Shown here: one piece after another, positions 15,988 through 28,200 of the stretch
Position numbering within the stretch: the stretch's first letter is position 1
How the letters are laid out: each line of letters starts with the position of its first letter
Assembly (NCBI GenBank): GCA_028714035.1
Contig: JAQTNA010000018.1
Coordinates: 1-64,000, forward strand
Origin: Rhodocyclaceae bacterium
Lineage (GTDB): Bacteria > Pseudomonadota > Gammaproteobacteria > Burkholderiales > Rhodocyclaceae
DNA length: 64,000 nt
Direction: 5' to 3'
Position numbers and translations under genes: made by a program
Notes under the pieces: model-generated
What the model was told of the DNA's origin: nothing
What the model saw: only the letters and a program-made list of their open reading frames with translations
Database searches by the model: none

Positions 15988-16053
15988 GTAGGCCGGGATT
16001 CATCCCGACATGGGCCTTCGCGCATGGTCTTGTCGGGCTCAAGCCCGACCTAC
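15988..16053. repeat. R2 palindromic repeat, copy b
   Basis: GTAGGCCGGGATTCATCCCG at 15988 is paired with TCGGGCTCAAGCCCGACCTA ending at 16052; the outer GTAGG and CCTAC make an inverted repeat of about 65 bp. The CGGGATTCATCCCG block matches the copy at 10297. It lies between prmB and dapE. Confidence 0.8.
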
Positions 16054-16069
16054 CCGTAGGTCTGCATCG

Positions 16070-17209
<1,140 letters not shown>

Positions 17210-18418
17210 TCAATTCCGGCCCGAGTCGTTGATGTGCAGGGACATTTCGGAGAAGGAGGCGCCGGTGAGGGACGCCTCGAAATCCACGGGCGGCCGGTCG
17301 GCCGAAGCCGCCGCGGGCGATGCCGCGTTGGCCTTGGGCGGCAGGTTGGCCTCGATCTGGGAGTTGTTCACCAGCCAGGACAGGTTGGTGGGCGAGTCAG
17401 CGCTGGCCAAGGCCTCCTCCAGGGTGATGACCCGGTCCTTGAACAGCCGGAACAGGTCCTCCTCGAAGGTCTGGCAGCCGGGAGCCAGGCTCTGCTCCAT
17501 GGCCTCCTGGATGGCATTCACTTCGCCCCGCGAGATCAGGTCGGCGATATTGCGGGTGTTGAGCAGGATTTCCACCGCCGGGGTGCGCTGGCCGTTGGGC
17601 TTTCTCACCAGGCGTTGGGAAACGACGCAGCGCAGGGAGGCGGAAAGATCCAGGCACAGGGAGCTACGGTTCTCCAGGGGGAAGAAATTGATGATCCGGT
17701 TCAGCACGTGGTAGCTGTTGTTGGCGTGCAGGGTGGCGATGCACAGGTGCCCGGTCTGGGCGTAGGCCAGGGCCGCGGCCATGGTTTCCCTGTCCCGGAT
17801 TTCGCCGATCATGATGCAGTCCGGCGCCTGGCGCATGGCGTTCCTGAGCGCCTCCGCCCAGCTCGTGGTATCCACGCCGATGGCCCGCTGGTTGATGATG
17901 GACTTCTTGTGCTTGAACAGGTACTCGATGGGGTCTTCCACCGTCAGGATGTGGCCCGTGCGGTGGGTGTTGCGGTAGTCCAGCATGGCCGCCACGGTGG
18001 TGGATTTGCCGGAGCCGGTGGCGCCCACCACCAGCACCAGACCGCGCTGCTCCATGACGATGTCGGCCAGGATGGGCGGCATGCCCAGGGATTCCAGGCT
18101 GGGGATGTCGCCCAGCACGTAGCGCACCACGATGGCGGGGCTGTTGCGCTGGAAGAAACAGTTGACGCGGAAGTTGCCCAGGTCCTGGATGCCGAAGGAG
18201 AGGTTCATCTCCTTGCCGGCTTCAAAGGTCGCGTGCTGTTCCGGCGACATGATCTCCCGGGTCATGCGCTCGATCATGGCGGGCTGCATGACCTGCTGGT
18301 TGATGGGCAGCGTCTGCCCCTGGATCTTGATGTGGATGGGCGCGCCGGCGGAAATGAAGATATCCGACGCCTGCTTGTCCGCCATGAGTCGGAAAAGCTT
18401 CTCGACGATCATCCCCAT
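17210..18418 (-). CDS. pilU: PilU/PilT-type twitching ATPase
   Basis: A 402-residue retraction-type ATPase. It begins MGMIVEKLFRLMADKQASDI with the ASDIFISAGAPIHIKI region of PilT/PilU, then a Walker A GATGSGKST, an Asp box TVEDPIEYLFKHK, a Walker B CIMIGEIRDRETM and His box TGHLCIATLHANNSYH. There is no cysteine knuckle. The long acidic C-terminal tail and length favour PilU over PilT. The frame is open further upstream to 18499, but that overlaps dapD, so 18418 (or the ATG at 18412) is chosen. Its place between dapD and dapE recurs in betaproteobacteria, to my knowledge. It would help retract type IV pili. Confidence 0.87.
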   Translation of the reverse strand: MGMIVEKLFRLMADKQASDIFISAGAPIHIKIQGQTLPINQQVMQPAMIERMTREIMSPEQHATFEAGKEMNLSFGIQDLGNFRVNCFFQRNSPAIVVRYVLGDIPSLESLGMPPILADIVMEQRGLVLVVGATGSGKSTTVAAMLDYRNTHRTGHILTVEDPIEYLFKHKKSIINQRAIGVDTTSWAEALRNAMRQAPDCIMIGEIRDRETMAAALAYAQTGHLCIATLHANNSYHVLNRIINFFPLENRSSLCLDLSASLRCVVSQRLVRKPNGQRTPAVEILLNTRNIADLISRGEVNAIQEAMEQSLAPGCQTFEEDLFRLFKDRVITLEEALASADSPTNLSWLVNNSQIEANLPPKANAASPAAASADRPPVDFEASLTGASFSEMSLHINDSGRN

Positions 18419-18458
18419 TTGTCCGCCCCCGTCCTTTAGCTGTGGTACTGCCTGACCG

Positions 18459-19280
18459 TCAGTCGCCGCGCAGCAACTCGTTGATGCCGACCTTGGCACG
18501 GGTCTTGGCGTCCACCTTCTTCACGATCACCGCGCAGTACAGGCTGTACTTGCCATCGGCGGAGGGCAGATTTCCCGAGACTACCACGGACCCGGCGGGT
18601 ACACGGCCATAGGTCACGGAGCCGGTTTCCCGGTCGTAGATCTTGGTGCTCTGGCCGATATAGACGCCCATGGAGAGTACGGAATTCTCCTCGACGATGA
18701 CGCCTTCCACCACTTCGGAGCGGGCGCCGATGAAGCAGTTGTCCTCGATGATGGTGGGGTTGGCCTGGAGCGGTTCCAGCACGCCGCCGATGCCGACGCC
18801 GCCGGAGAGATGGACGTTCTTGCCGATCTGGGCGCAGGAACCCACCGTGGCCCAGCCATCCACCATGCTGCCTTCATCCACGTAGGCGCCGATGTTCACG
18901 AACGACGGCATGAGCACCACGTTTCGACCGATGAAGGAGCCGCGCCGCACCGTGGCCGGCGGCACGACCCGGAAGCCGCCCAGGCGGAACTGGTGCTCGT
19001 CGTAATGGGCGAACTTGCTGGGAACCTTGTCGAAATAGCGGGTCTCGCCGCCTTCCATGAGGTGGTTGTCCTCCAGGCGGAAGGAGAGCAGCACGGCCTT
19101 CTTGATCCACTGGTGGGTAACCCATTCACCGGCGATCTTCTCGGCCACGCGCAGCTTGCCCTGGTCGAGTTCGTTCAGGACGTGGGCCACCGCATCGCCG
19201 ATGCGCGCGGGGGCGCTGTCGGGTTGGAGCTTGGCCCGGTCTTCCCAGGCCTGTTCGATGATTTGCTGTAGTTCTTGCAT
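18459..19280 (-). CDS. dapD: 2,3,4,5-tetrahydropyridine-2,6-dicarboxylate N-succinyltransferase
   Basis: A 273-residue left-handed beta-helix acyltransferase. Hexapeptide-like rungs run from [20 protein letters not shown] to about residue 240, with [20 protein letters not shown] and [13 protein letters not shown] as DapD signatures. The N-terminal helical domain ([15 protein letters not shown]) is typical. It transfers succinyl from succinyl-CoA to tetrahydrodipicolinate, the first step of the succinylase branch of diaminopimelate synthesis. Length matches the family (about 273). It lies directly between dapC and the pilU-like gene. Confidence 0.96.
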   Translation of the reverse strand: MQELQQIIEQAWEDRAKLQPDSAPARIGDAVAHVLNELDQGKLRVAEKIAGEWVTHQWIKKAVLLSFRLEDNHLMEGGETRYFDKVPSKFAHYDEHQFRLGGFRVVPPATVRRGSFIGRNVVLMPSFVNIGAYVDEGSMVDGWATVGSCAQIGKNVHLSGGVGIGGVLEPLQANPTIIEDNCFIGARSEVVEGVIVEENSVLSMGVYIGQSTKIYDRETGSVTYGRVPAGSVVVSGNLPSADGKYSLYCAVIVKKVDAKTRAKVGINELLRGD

Positions 19281-19331
19281 GGTTTTTTTGATCGGTAAGT
19301 GGGGAGTAGGAAGTGGGGTTCGCCGTTCCTT

Positions 19332-20525
19332 CTACCCCCGGTTCATGAATTTATCAATGCGTCTTGCGGCTTCCAGGCATTCTTCCAGGTCCGCCACGAG
19401 GGCGATGCGCACGAAGTTGGCCCCGGGGTTCACGCCGTGGGCCTCGCGTGCCAGGAAGCTGCCGGGCAAAACGGTCACATTATATTCGGCTTGCAGGCCA
19501 CGGGCGAACTCCGTGTCGGGGATCGGAGTCCTGGCCCAGAGATAAAAGCCGGCGTCCGGCCGGGAAACCTCCAGGTGCTTGGCGACGAGGGGCGTCACGG
19601 CGGCGAATTTCTCCCGGTAGAGGCGTCGGTTCTCCAGTACGTGGGCCTCGTCGTCCCAGGCGGCCATGCTCGCGTCCTGTACCGCCGGGTTCATGGCGCA
19701 GCCGTGATAGGTGCGGTAGAGGAGGAACTTCTTCAGGATCGCCGCATCGCCCGCGACGAAGCCGGTGCGCATGCCGGGAACGTTGGAACGCTTGGACAGG
19801 GACGAGAACATCACCAGATTGCGGAAGTCCGTGCGGCCCAGGGCAAAGGCCGCCTCCAGACCGCCCAGGGGCGCTTGGTCCTCCTCGAAATAGATCTCCG
19901 AATAGCATTCGTCCGCGGCGATGACGAAGCCGTGGCGGTCCGAGAGTTCGAACAGGGTGCGCCAATCCTCCAGGCTCAGCACCTTGCCCGTGGGGTTGCC
20001 GGGGGAACAGACATAGGCCAACTGCACATCGCGCCACACCGAGTCCGGCAGGGACAGGAAATCCGGGGCAAAGCCGTTTTCCGGCAGCTGATTGACGAAC
20101 ACCGGCGTGGCGCCCGCCAGGTAGGCCGCGCCTTCGTAGATCTGGTAGAAGGGGTTGGGGCACAGCACCTTCGCGCCGGGACGGGTGCCATCCACCACGC
20201 ACTGGGCGAAGGCGAACAGGGCTTCCCGGGAGCCGGTGACCGGCAATACCTGGGTCGCCGCGTCCAGGGGAGGCAGGCCGTAGCGCCGGGATATCCAGCC
20301 GGCCATGGATGCGCGCAGGGCGTCGCTGCCGGCGGTCGTGGGATAATTCGCGAGCCCGCCGAGTCCTGCCACCAGGGCGTCCTTGATGAATTGGGGCGTG
20401 GGATGCTGGGGTTCGCCGATGGACAGGCGGATCGGCTTCAGGCCCGGGACCGGCGTGAGGCCGGCAAACAACTGGCGCAGTTTTTCGAACGGGTAGGGCT
20501 GGAGCTGGGCGAGATGGGGATTCAC
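19332..20525 (-). CDS. dapC: Succinyldiaminopimelate transaminase
   Basis: A 397-residue fold-type I PLP aminotransferase. The lysine motif is SSLSKRSNVPGMRTGF, with SPGNPTGKVLSLEDW for the cofactor pocket and GSREALFAFAQCV near residue 100. Together with dapD and dapE it forms the succinylase lysine/peptidoglycan pathway. I chose the GTG at 20525 because AGGAA lies eight bases upstream; a longer frame running to 20645 would cross into the divergently transcribed exporter gene. Confidence 0.92.
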   Translation of the reverse strand: MNPHLAQLQPYPFEKLRQLFAGLTPVPGLKPIRLSIGEPQHPTPQFIKDALVAGLGGLANYPTTAGSDALRASMAGWISRRYGLPPLDAATQVLPVTGSREALFAFAQCVVDGTRPGAKVLCPNPFYQIYEGAAYLAGATPVFVNQLPENGFAPDFLSLPDSVWRDVQLAYVCSPGNPTGKVLSLEDWRTLFELSDRHGFVIAADECYSEIYFEEDQAPLGGLEAAFALGRTDFRNLVMFSSLSKRSNVPGMRTGFVAGDAAILKKFLLYRTYHGCAMNPAVQDASMAAWDDEAHVLENRRLYREKFAAVTPLVAKHLEVSRPDAGFYLWARTPIPDTEFARGLQAEYNVTVLPGSFLAREAHGVNPGANFVRIALVADLEECLEAARRIDKFMNRG

Positions 20526-20568
20526 GGGATTCCTGGAACGAGCAAGGCGGAAGCGGAGGATTATAAGG

Positions 20569-21477
20569 GTGGAGCCGATGCAGTCCAAGACCCATGCCAC
20601 GGCGTTTGTCGCCCTGTTCACGGGGGCCATCGTGTGGGGGCTCATCTGGTATCCCTACCGGGTGCTGGAACAGGCGGGACTCTCCGGCGTGTTCGCCACC
20701 ACCGCCACCTATGCCGTGGCCCTGGCCGGGGGCATCCTGGCCTTTCGTTCCCACTGGCGGGCATTGCGCCCCTCGCCGCTGCTCATTCTCATCGGGCTCG
20801 CCGCCGGCGCCTGCAATTTCAGCTACGTCCTGGGCATGCTGCACGGCCAGGTGATGCGGGTGCTGCTGCTCTTCTACCTGGCACCTCTATGGACCGTTGC
20901 CCTCTCGCGCCTGATTCTGAAGGAGCGGCTGGACCGGGCGAGCGCGCTCGTCCTGCTGCTTTCCGTCACGGGCGCGGCGATCATGCTCTGGCGCCCGGAG
21001 CTGGGCGTTCCGCTGCCGCGCGTGCCCGCCGAGTGGCTGGGCCTGGCCAGCGGCTTCCTGTTCGCCCTGGGCAACGTGCTGGCGCGCCGCGCCGCCCATG
21101 TGCCGGAGGAGGCTCGGGTGCTGGCCATGTTTCTCGGCGTGGCCCTCCTGGGTGCGATCCTGTTGTTCCTGGAGGGGGCTCCCGCCCTGCCGCCGGTCGG
21201 CTGGTCGCCGATCGGGCTGGTGCTGCTGCTGGGCATCATCCTGTTGGCGGTGAACCTGGCGGCCCAGTATGGGCTCGCGCACCTGCCGGCCAACCGCGCC
21301 GCCGTGATCCTGCTCTTCGAGCCGGTGGTCGCCGCCCTGGCCTCGTGGCTGCTGGCCGGGGAAACCATGAGCCCCAGGGAGTGGCTGGGCGGCGCCCTCA
21401 TCGCCTGCGCCAGCCTCATGTCGGTCAGGGTGGGGGCGGGCAGCGACGGCACGGGAGCCGAGACGAGGCAATCATAG
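20569..21477 (+). CDS. EamA/DMT-family metabolite exporter
   Basis: A 302-residue protein with ten predicted membrane helices in two EamA repeats, beginning ALFTGAIVWGLIWYPYRVLEQ and ending LAGETMSPREWLGGALIACASLMSV. The second repeat carries the usual LPANRAAVILLFEPVVAALASWL. It is a drug/metabolite transporter of unknown substrate. A GTG at 20569 is preferred because CGGAGGA lies eight bases upstream; an ATG at 20578 is the alternative. It is divergent from dapC and ends six bases inside the convergent kinase gene. Confidence 0.9.
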   Translation: MEPMQSKTHATAFVALFTGAIVWGLIWYPYRVLEQAGLSGVFATTATYAVALAGGILAFRSHWRALRPSPLLILIGLAAGACNFSYVLGMLHGQVMRVLLLFYLAPLWTVALSRLILKERLDRASALVLLLSVTGAAIMLWRPELGVPLPRVPAEWLGLASGFLFALGNVLARRAAHVPEEARVLAMFLGVALLGAILLFLEGAPALPPVGWSPIGLVLLLGIILLAVNLAAQYGLAHLPANRAAVILLFEPVVAALASWLLAGETMSPREWLGGALIACASLMSVRVGAGSDGTGAETRQS

Positions 21478-24400
21478 CCGAGGCTCTTGGCCCCGGGATT
21501 GCGCCAGCCACTTGAACAAGGTTTCAAACAGGATCTGGGGATCCACGGGTTTGGCGATGTGGTCGTTCATCCCGGCATCGAGGCAAGCCCGTCGGTCTTC
21601 ATCGAAGGCATTTGCGGTCATCGCCAGGATCGGGGTGCGTTCGTAACCGGGCAGGGCGCGTATTTCCCCGGTGGCATTCATGCCGTTGAGATTGGGCATC
21701 TGCACATCCATGAGGATCAAGTCATAGCGATGGGCCTTTGCCAACTCCACGGCTTGCCTGCCGTCTTCGGCCAGATCCACGGCGAGACCGACATCTTCCA
21801 GAAAGCACCGGGAGACTTCCTGGTTGACCGGCTCATCTTCGGCCAGCAGTACGCGCGCCCCGGAAAATCGCGCTCGCAGGCGTGCCTCGGCCGCGCCGCT
21901 CTCGATGGCCGGTGCCGAGGGGACGGCCGCAGTGGATTTGCCGAGGCGGACGGTGAACCAGAAGGTGCTGCCCCGACCGACCGCGCTCTCGACTCCGACC
22001 TCTCCGCCCATCAGGCGGGCCAGGCGCTTGCTGATGGCCAGGCCCAGGCCGGTCCCGCCGTATTTGCGAGTCGTGGAGCCGTCCGCCTGCTCGAAAGCAT
22101 TAAACAGGCGCTTCTGATCGTCGGGGGCGATACCGATACCCGTGTCCCGAACTTCCATGCGCAGCAATACCTCCGCCGGGCCTTCCTCCATCAGGCGGGC
22201 ACCGATGGCGATCGAGCCCTGCTCGGTAAACTTGAGGGCATTGCTGGTCAGGTTGAGCAGAATCTGCCCAAGGCGCAGCGGATCGCCCACGAGTGCCAGG
22301 TGGGCGACTCCGGGCGACACATTGACGAGCAGATCGAGTCCCTTGTCCCGGGCCTTGTGGCCGATCAGGCTGGTGAGGTTTTCCAGTACCTCGCCGAGCT
22401 TGAATCCCGCCTGCTCCAGCGTCAGGTGTTCCGCCTCGATCTTGGAGATGTCGAGGATGTCGTTGATGACGTGAAGCAGATGCTGCGAGGCCTGGGTGAC
22501 CTTGGCGAGCTGATCGCGCAGTTTCGGGTCTTCGGCACGGCGCAGGGCCAGGTCGGTCATGCCCATGATGGCGTTCATCGGCGTGCGCAACTCATGGCTC
22601 ATGTTGGCCAGGAAGGTACTCTTCGCCCGACTGGCGGCTTCGGCCGCGTCGCGGGCCTGGATCAGTTCCTCATTGGCGGCCTTCAGCTGGGCGGTGCGTT
22701 CGTTGACCTTTTGTTCAAGGCCGGTGTTGAGCATGCGAATCTTTTCCTCGGCCCGGATGCGTTCGGTGATGTCCCGTGCGGCGGCAAAGATCAGGTGCCC
22801 TTTCGAGCGTGCACGCCACTCGATCCAGCGGTAGGCGCCATCCTTGTGCCGGTAGCGGTTGATGAAGCCGATCGCCGGCTTCTGGTCAAACAGGTTCTTC
22901 ACGATCTCCAGGGTGGACGCGATGTCGTCCGGGTGGAGCCAGTCCAGAAAGAGATGCCCTTCGAGTTCGGATATCCCATAGCCCAGGGTCTCTTCCCAGG
23001 CCGGATTGAGCTTGCGGAAATAGCCCTGGTCATCCGCGATGCAGAAGAGATCCAGGGCGCTGTTGAAGTAACTGTCCAGTTCTTCGGTCTTTTCCCGCAG
23101 GGCCGCGGTGGCACGCTGGACCTCGGTGATGTCGCGCGCGGCCGCAAATACGCCCGCCACGTCGCCTGCCGCATCGCGATACACGGTCGCGTTGTAGAGC
23201 ACGTTGGTGATCTTCCCGGAGGTATGCCGAATGGCCAGGGGGTAATCGGTCACCTTGCCCTCGGAGAAGACCTGTTGATAGCCGATACGGGCGTTGTCCG
23301 GGTCCGTGAAATAGTCGGAGAAATCGCTGCCGACCAGGTCCGTGCGTGAGCGGCCGGTGACGACCTCCGTCGCCTGGTTGACGTCGGTAATCTTGCCTTC
23401 GGGACTGATGGTGACAAGGGGATCGAGGCTCGCCTCGATCAGGCTGCGCGCATAGAGCGAGGTCCGGCGCAGATATTCTTCGGCCTGCTTTTGGGCGGTG
23501 ATGTCAATCAGGGTTCCGGTCATCTGCAGCGCCCGGCCGCCGACATCGCGCTGCACCACGTTGGCCCGTGCATTGATCCATCGCACCGAGCCGTCCTCCG
23601 TTGGAACCGGATAGGTCGCGTCGTAGAAATCGTATCGGCCTTCGAGGGTTCCGGTGAACTTCTCGAAGGTGTCATCAATCATGTCCGCGTAACGCGGTTC
23701 CAGTTCCTTGGCCTTCCGCAGTACGCCGGCCCAGTCGCTGATGCGATAGGCCTTGTCCGAATCCTGTGCCACGGGGACACCGATCAGGCGCGCGGTGGTG
23801 TCCAGGGCGTGGAAAGTGTCTTTCTCCGTGAAGTCTATCCACCACGCGCCCACCGAGGCGGCGTCGAGCGAGCCATGGACCAACTGGTTCAATAGGGACA
23901 ACCTCGTATGGAGGCTCTCCTGAACGGCCTCCGCTTGTTTGCGCCTGACGATGTCGCGGGTAACGACCAGCGAAAATCCCAGAATCAATGCGGACAGCAG
24001 GCCGGCAAAAACGTAATAGAGGCGCGCACGGCTGTGCATCTCGGCGAGCGCTTCATCCTCGCCCGACGCGACGAAGACCCAGAGAGGATAATCCCTGACC
24101 TTCCGGAAACTGTATAGCCGCTTTACACCGTCAATGCGGCTCACGTTCTCGGTCGTACCTTGTCCTTCGGCAAAGGCTTTCCGGATGACGGCGGAGGCGG
24201 AGAGATCCTGTCCGAAGCTTACCTCGTCACCCTGGCGGCGGGCACGCACGACACCGTCCGATCCCACCAACGCGACGATGCCTTGTTTGCCCATCTCGAT
24301 CTGGCGGTAAAAGCTTGTCAGATACTCCGGGTTGAGCGACACGACGACCACGCCGCCGAAGCTTCCATCCGCCTTGTTGATGCGGCGGGTCAGTTGCAAC

Positions 24401-24903
24401 GACCACTTTCGGGTTGCGCGGCCCAGGATCGGCTTGCTGATGTGGATCTGCCCGGTGTCGGCCGCGACGTGCACCCGGAAATGCTCGCGATCCGAAAGAT
24501 TGATGCCCAGGCCGGCGGAGAGGTTGTTGTGGGTGTAGATGCCCTTCTCGTTGATGATGCCCACCTGCGTGAATAGCGAGGACTGGATCAGGCCTTCCTT
24601 CACGTAGTCGGCAATGGCAATCCGGTCGCCGAGCTTTTCGTACTGGTACTTGAGAAACAGCACCGACTGATCAACGCCCTGGATCGTGCGTATGGTGTGT
24701 TCTTCAAACACCCGGGCAAGGTTCTGGTTGTTGCGAGTGAGCGATGCCAGTTCAACCTGGAACTCGCTCCGGGTCTTGTAAAAAACGCCCAGCCAGGTCA
24801 GCAACAGCAGCACGAAGGCGAACAGCCAGACATGGACGCGGCTCCCCAATTCCTTGGCATCACGATGGGGCAATGCGGTAGAGGGGGAGGGCGTTTCTTG
24901 CAC
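21472..24903 (-). CDS. Membrane hybrid histidine kinase with Cache, PAS and receiver domains
   Basis: A 1143-residue protein. Membrane helix 1 is at about 24-45 and helix 2 at about 295-318. Between them is a double-Cache periplasmic ligand domain ([20 protein letters not shown] and [20 protein letters not shown] are dCache-like). Three PAS units follow. HisKA has [13 protein letters not shown] (His near 770), and the ATPase domain has [10 protein letters not shown] and [20 protein letters not shown]-terminal receiver domain has acidic LLAEDEPVN and phospho-acceptor in [13 protein letters not shown]. There is no Hpt domain, so another protein must complete the relay. The 3' end overlaps the exporter gene by six bases. 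Confidence 0.92.
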   Translation of the reverse strand: MQETPSPSTALPHRDAKELGSRVHVWLFAFVLLLLTWLGVFYKTRSEFQVELASLTRNNQNLARVFEEHTIRTIQGVDQSVLFLKYQYEKLGDRIAIADYVKEGLIQSSLFTQVGIINEKGIYTHNNLSAGLGINLSDREHFRVHVAADTGQIHISKPILGRATRKWSLQLTRRINKADGSFGGVVVVSLNPEYLTSFYRQIEMGKQGIVALVGSDGVVRARRQGDEVSFGQDLSASAVIRKAFAEGQGTTENVSRIDGVKRLYSFRKVRDYPLWVFVASGEDEALAEMHSRARLYYVFAGLLSALILGFSLVVTRDIVRRKQAEAVQESLHTRLSLLNQLVHGSLDAASVGAWWIDFTEKDTFHALDTTARLIGVPVAQDSDKAYRISDWAGVLRKAKELEPRYADMIDDTFEKFTGTLEGRYDFYDATYPVPTEDGSVRWINARANVVQRDVGGRALQMTGTLIDITAQKQAEEYLRRTSLYARSLIEASLDPLVTISPEGKITDVNQATEVVTGRSRTDLVGSDFSDYFTDPDNARIGYQQVFSEGKVTDYPLAIRHTSGKITNVLYNATVYRDAAGDVAGVFAAARDITEVQRATAALREKTEELDSYFNSALDLFCIADDQGYFRKLNPAWEETLGYGISELEGHLFLDWLHPDDIASTLEIVKNLFDQKPAIGFINRYRHKDGAYRWIEWRARSKGHLIFAAARDITERIRAEEKIRMLNTGLEQKVNERTAQLKAANEELIQARDAAEAASRAKSTFLANMSHELRTPMNAIMGMTDLALRRAEDPKLRDQLAKVTQASQHLLHVINDILDISKIEAEHLTLEQAGFKLGEVLENLTSLIGHKARDKGLDLLVNVSPGVAHLALVGDPLRLGQILLNLTSNALKFTEQGSIAIGARLMEEGPAEVLLRMEVRDTGIGIAPDDQKRLFNAFEQADGSTTRKYGGTGLGLAISKRLARLMGGEVGVESAVGRGSTFWFTVRLGKSTAAVPSAPAIESGAAEARLRARFSGARVLLAEDEPVNQEVSRCFLEDVGLAVDLAEDGRQAVELAKAHRYDLILMDVQMPNLNGMNATGEIRALPGYERTPILAMTANAFDEDRRACLDAGMNDHIAKPVDPQILFETLFKWLAQSRGQEPRL

Positions 24904-25297
24904 GATGACGGAAGTGGGGGCCGGTGGTCAGGATCGGGCGCGCCATGGCCCATGAAATGTTCGCGATCCATGTCCTGGAAAGAACATGCGCCGGATCAGT
25001 ATGCCATTCTCTCGCGATATTTGCATGGACTTGCGGAACCACCCCGGGGGGCGCGGAAAGCTATTCAGCCGGGAAGCCGTTCGTGCCGAGCAGGCCGCAG
25101 GCCGTATCGCAGCGCCCGGGTTCCTTTCGGTGAAGGGGCGAGAGGGGTTCGATGCGATCAATGGGATGATCGAGGTTCATCATGGATTCGGGTCCGCGGT
25201 CGCGGATGGTATGATTGCCCGCCCGAAATGCCATTCGATCCCTGTCAGGCGCCGCCCCGGTCCCTGGCGGAATGCAGCCAACCCGAACCCATCCGCC
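24904..25297. other. 394-bp region between the hybrid kinase and smc
   Basis: The two flanking genes are divergent, so this should hold both promoters. The plus frame of smc remains open back to about 24986, but the translation has no recognisable features. TATGAT at 25210-25215 could be a -10 box for smc, without a matching -35. I see no hairpin or repeat of note. Confidence 0.5.
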
Positions 25298-28200
25298 ATG
25301 CGCCTCACCAAGCTCAAGCTCGCCGGCTTCAAGTCCTTCGTGGACCCGACGACCGTGCTGGTGCCGGGGCAACTGGTGGGCATCGTGGGGCCCAATGGCT
25401 GCGGCAAGTCCAACATCATGGACGCGGTACGCTGGGTGCTGGGGGAGTCCAAGGCCACGGAACTGCGCGGCGAGTCCATGCAGGACGTGATCTTCAACGG
25501 CTCCGGCAACCGTAAGCCGGTGAGCCGGGCGAGCGTGGAACTGGTGTTCGACAACAGCCTGGGCCGCGCCACCGGGCAGTGGTCCCAATACGAGGAGGTC
25601 GCGGTCAAGCGGGTGCTGGACCGCCAGGGCAATTCCTCGTATCACCTGAACAACCTCCAGGTACGGCGCCGGGATGTGATTGACCTCTTCCTGGGCACCG
25701 GACTCGGGCCGCGCGCCTACGCCATCATCGGCCAGGGCATGATCTCGCGCATCATCGAGGCCCGGCCCGAGGATCTGCGCCTGTTCCTGGAAGAGGCGGC
25801 CGGGGTAACCAAGTACCGGGAGCGGCGCAAGGAAACGTCGGTTCGCCTGGAGGACGCACGGGAGAACCTGGATCGTCTGGAAGACATTCGCAACGAACTG
25901 GAAGTCCAGATCGGTCGGCTGGAGGCGCAGGCGGAGGTGGCCGCGCGCTACCAGACCCTGAACAACGAACTCGGCCGGCAGCAGGCCCTTCTCTGGCTGG
26001 TAAAGCGGAACGCCGCCCGCCTCGAACGCGAAAAGCTGGAGCGGGAATTGGCCGCCACGGTACTCGGGCTGGACGAGGAAACGGCCCGTTTGCGTGCCCT
26101 GGAGGCGCGCCTGGAAGGCGCTCGCAGCGGTCATTACGCCGCGTCGGACGCCCTGCATGCGGCTCAGTCCGAACTCTATGGCGCCAACGCCGAAGCCGCC
26201 CGGCTGGAAGGGGAACTGGGACATCGCCGGGACACCCGGCGCCGGGTGGAGGCGCGTCTGGCCCAGCTCTCCGAGGAGGAGAGCCGCTGGCGCGCCCAGG
26301 GGCAGCAGTCCGGCGAGGAAGTGGCGCGCTGGCAGGAATTGGCGCAGGAGGCATCCCTGCGAGTCGAGACTGCCGAGGCCCGGCACCGGCAACTGGTTCA
26401 GGAACTCCAGCCCACGGAGCAGGCGCTGGCCTCGGCGGATGGGGCGACCCAGGCCATGCGCCGGGAACTGGGCCAGATCGAACAGGCCTTGCGGGTAGAG
26501 GAGACGCACCGGGCCAACGCGGCCCGGGCGCTGGAATCGCTGGCCCAGCGTCGCGCCCGCCTGGAGCAGGAGATGGCCGGATTGCAGGCGCCGGATACCG
26601 GCGCGCTGGAAGCCCTGCGCCAGTCCCAGGCGGATCTGGAACGGGAGGCTTCGGAGCAGCGGCGGCGGCTGGCCGACGCGCAGGCCGAGCTGCCCCAGGC
26701 CCAGGCGCGGCACAAGGCGGCTCAGGAGGAGGAGAAGGCGGCGGGCAGACGCCTCACCGAATGTTCGGCCCGGCGGGAGGCCCTGGCCCAGCTTCAGGCG
26801 AAGGTGGGGCGCGATGCCGGCCTGGATGCCTGGCGCACGCGCCACGGGCTGGACCAACTGGCGCCGCTCTGGCGCAGCCTGAAAGTGGCGTCGGGCTGGG
26901 AAGTCGCGCTGGAGGCGGTATTGAGGGAGCGCCTGGCGGCGCTGCCGGTCAGCCCGGTTCAGGCCACGGCCTTGCTGGGAGATCCGATTCAGGCCACCCT
27001 GGCCCTGGCCCTGCCGGCAACGACCGGCTTCTCCCGGGGCGAAACGGCGGCCGACAGCCTGCTGTCCAGGCTGCATTGTGACGATGAGAGCTGGCGCTTG
27101 ATCCTCGCGGACTGGCTCTCCGGGGTTTACTGCTGCGAGGATCTGGCGCCGGTACTGCTACGGCGTGCAGCCCTGGCTGACGGTGAGGCCTGGGTCAACC
27201 CGGCCGGGCAGATGGTGAGCCGCCACGCCCTGGTGTTTCATGCGCCGGACGTCCGCACCCATGGCGTGCTGGAGCGGCAGGAGGAAATCGCCGCCCTGGA
27301 TGTCCGGCTTCTGGAGATGGAGACGGAACTGGCCGCCGCCCGCGACAGACTGAAGACCGTCGAGCAGGCGCTGGGCCTCGGCCAGGAGAACTTGGCCAGG
27401 GCGCGCAGGGAAGACCAGGAGGGGCAGCAGAAACTGCACCGGATGGAACTGGAGGTGCTGAGACTGGCACAGGCCAGGCAACGTTCCGAGGAAAGAAGGG
27501 CGCGCTTCGATCTGGATCGGGAGGAGCTGGCCGAGTCGCAGGAGCGGGAGTCGGAACGCATCGCCCAGGCGGACTCGTCCCTGGAACTGCTGCGGGAGCA
27601 GGCGGCCGAATGGCATGATCGGCTGGAGATGGCCTCTGATGCGCGGCGGGAGGCGGAAGATCGCCTGCGGTCGGCGCGGATGGCCGAACAGGCGGCGGGA
27701 CGGGAGGCGCAGGAGGCCCGGTTTGCGCGACGGGAGGGCGAGCGCCACCTGGAGGATCTGGAGCGCAGCGGTCAGCAGGCGACCCTGCAACTGGAACGCA
27801 TAGGTGCCGAGCGGGCGGAGAAGGAAACGGAACTGGAGGAACTGGCTACATCGGCGCTGGAGTCGGCCCTGCAGGGCGCCCTGGAGATTCGCGCCGGCAG
27901 GGAGAAGGCCCTGTCTGCCCTGCGCTCGGCCCTGGAGGAGGCCTCCGCTCTGCTGCGGCAACAGGACGAGGACAGGCTCAGGACGGAGCAGGGGCTGGGG
28001 CCGCTGAGAGAGGGCATGGGGGAGCTGCGCCTGAAGGAGCAGGCGCTCCGGCTCGCGGAGGAACAGTGCGAAGAACGCCTGGCCGAGATCGGGGCGGACG
28101 AGGCGATGCTTGGAAGCTGGCTGGAGGCGGAAGGAAAGCCCCTCCGGGAATCCCGGCTGAACGGGGAAATCCGGCGCCTGGCCGAAGCCATCGCCGGCCT

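Noticed and set aside
24986..25297. An N-terminal extension of smc of about 100 residues
   Set aside because: It has no recognisable features, and the conserved SMC start MRLTKLKLAGFKSF begins at 25298.
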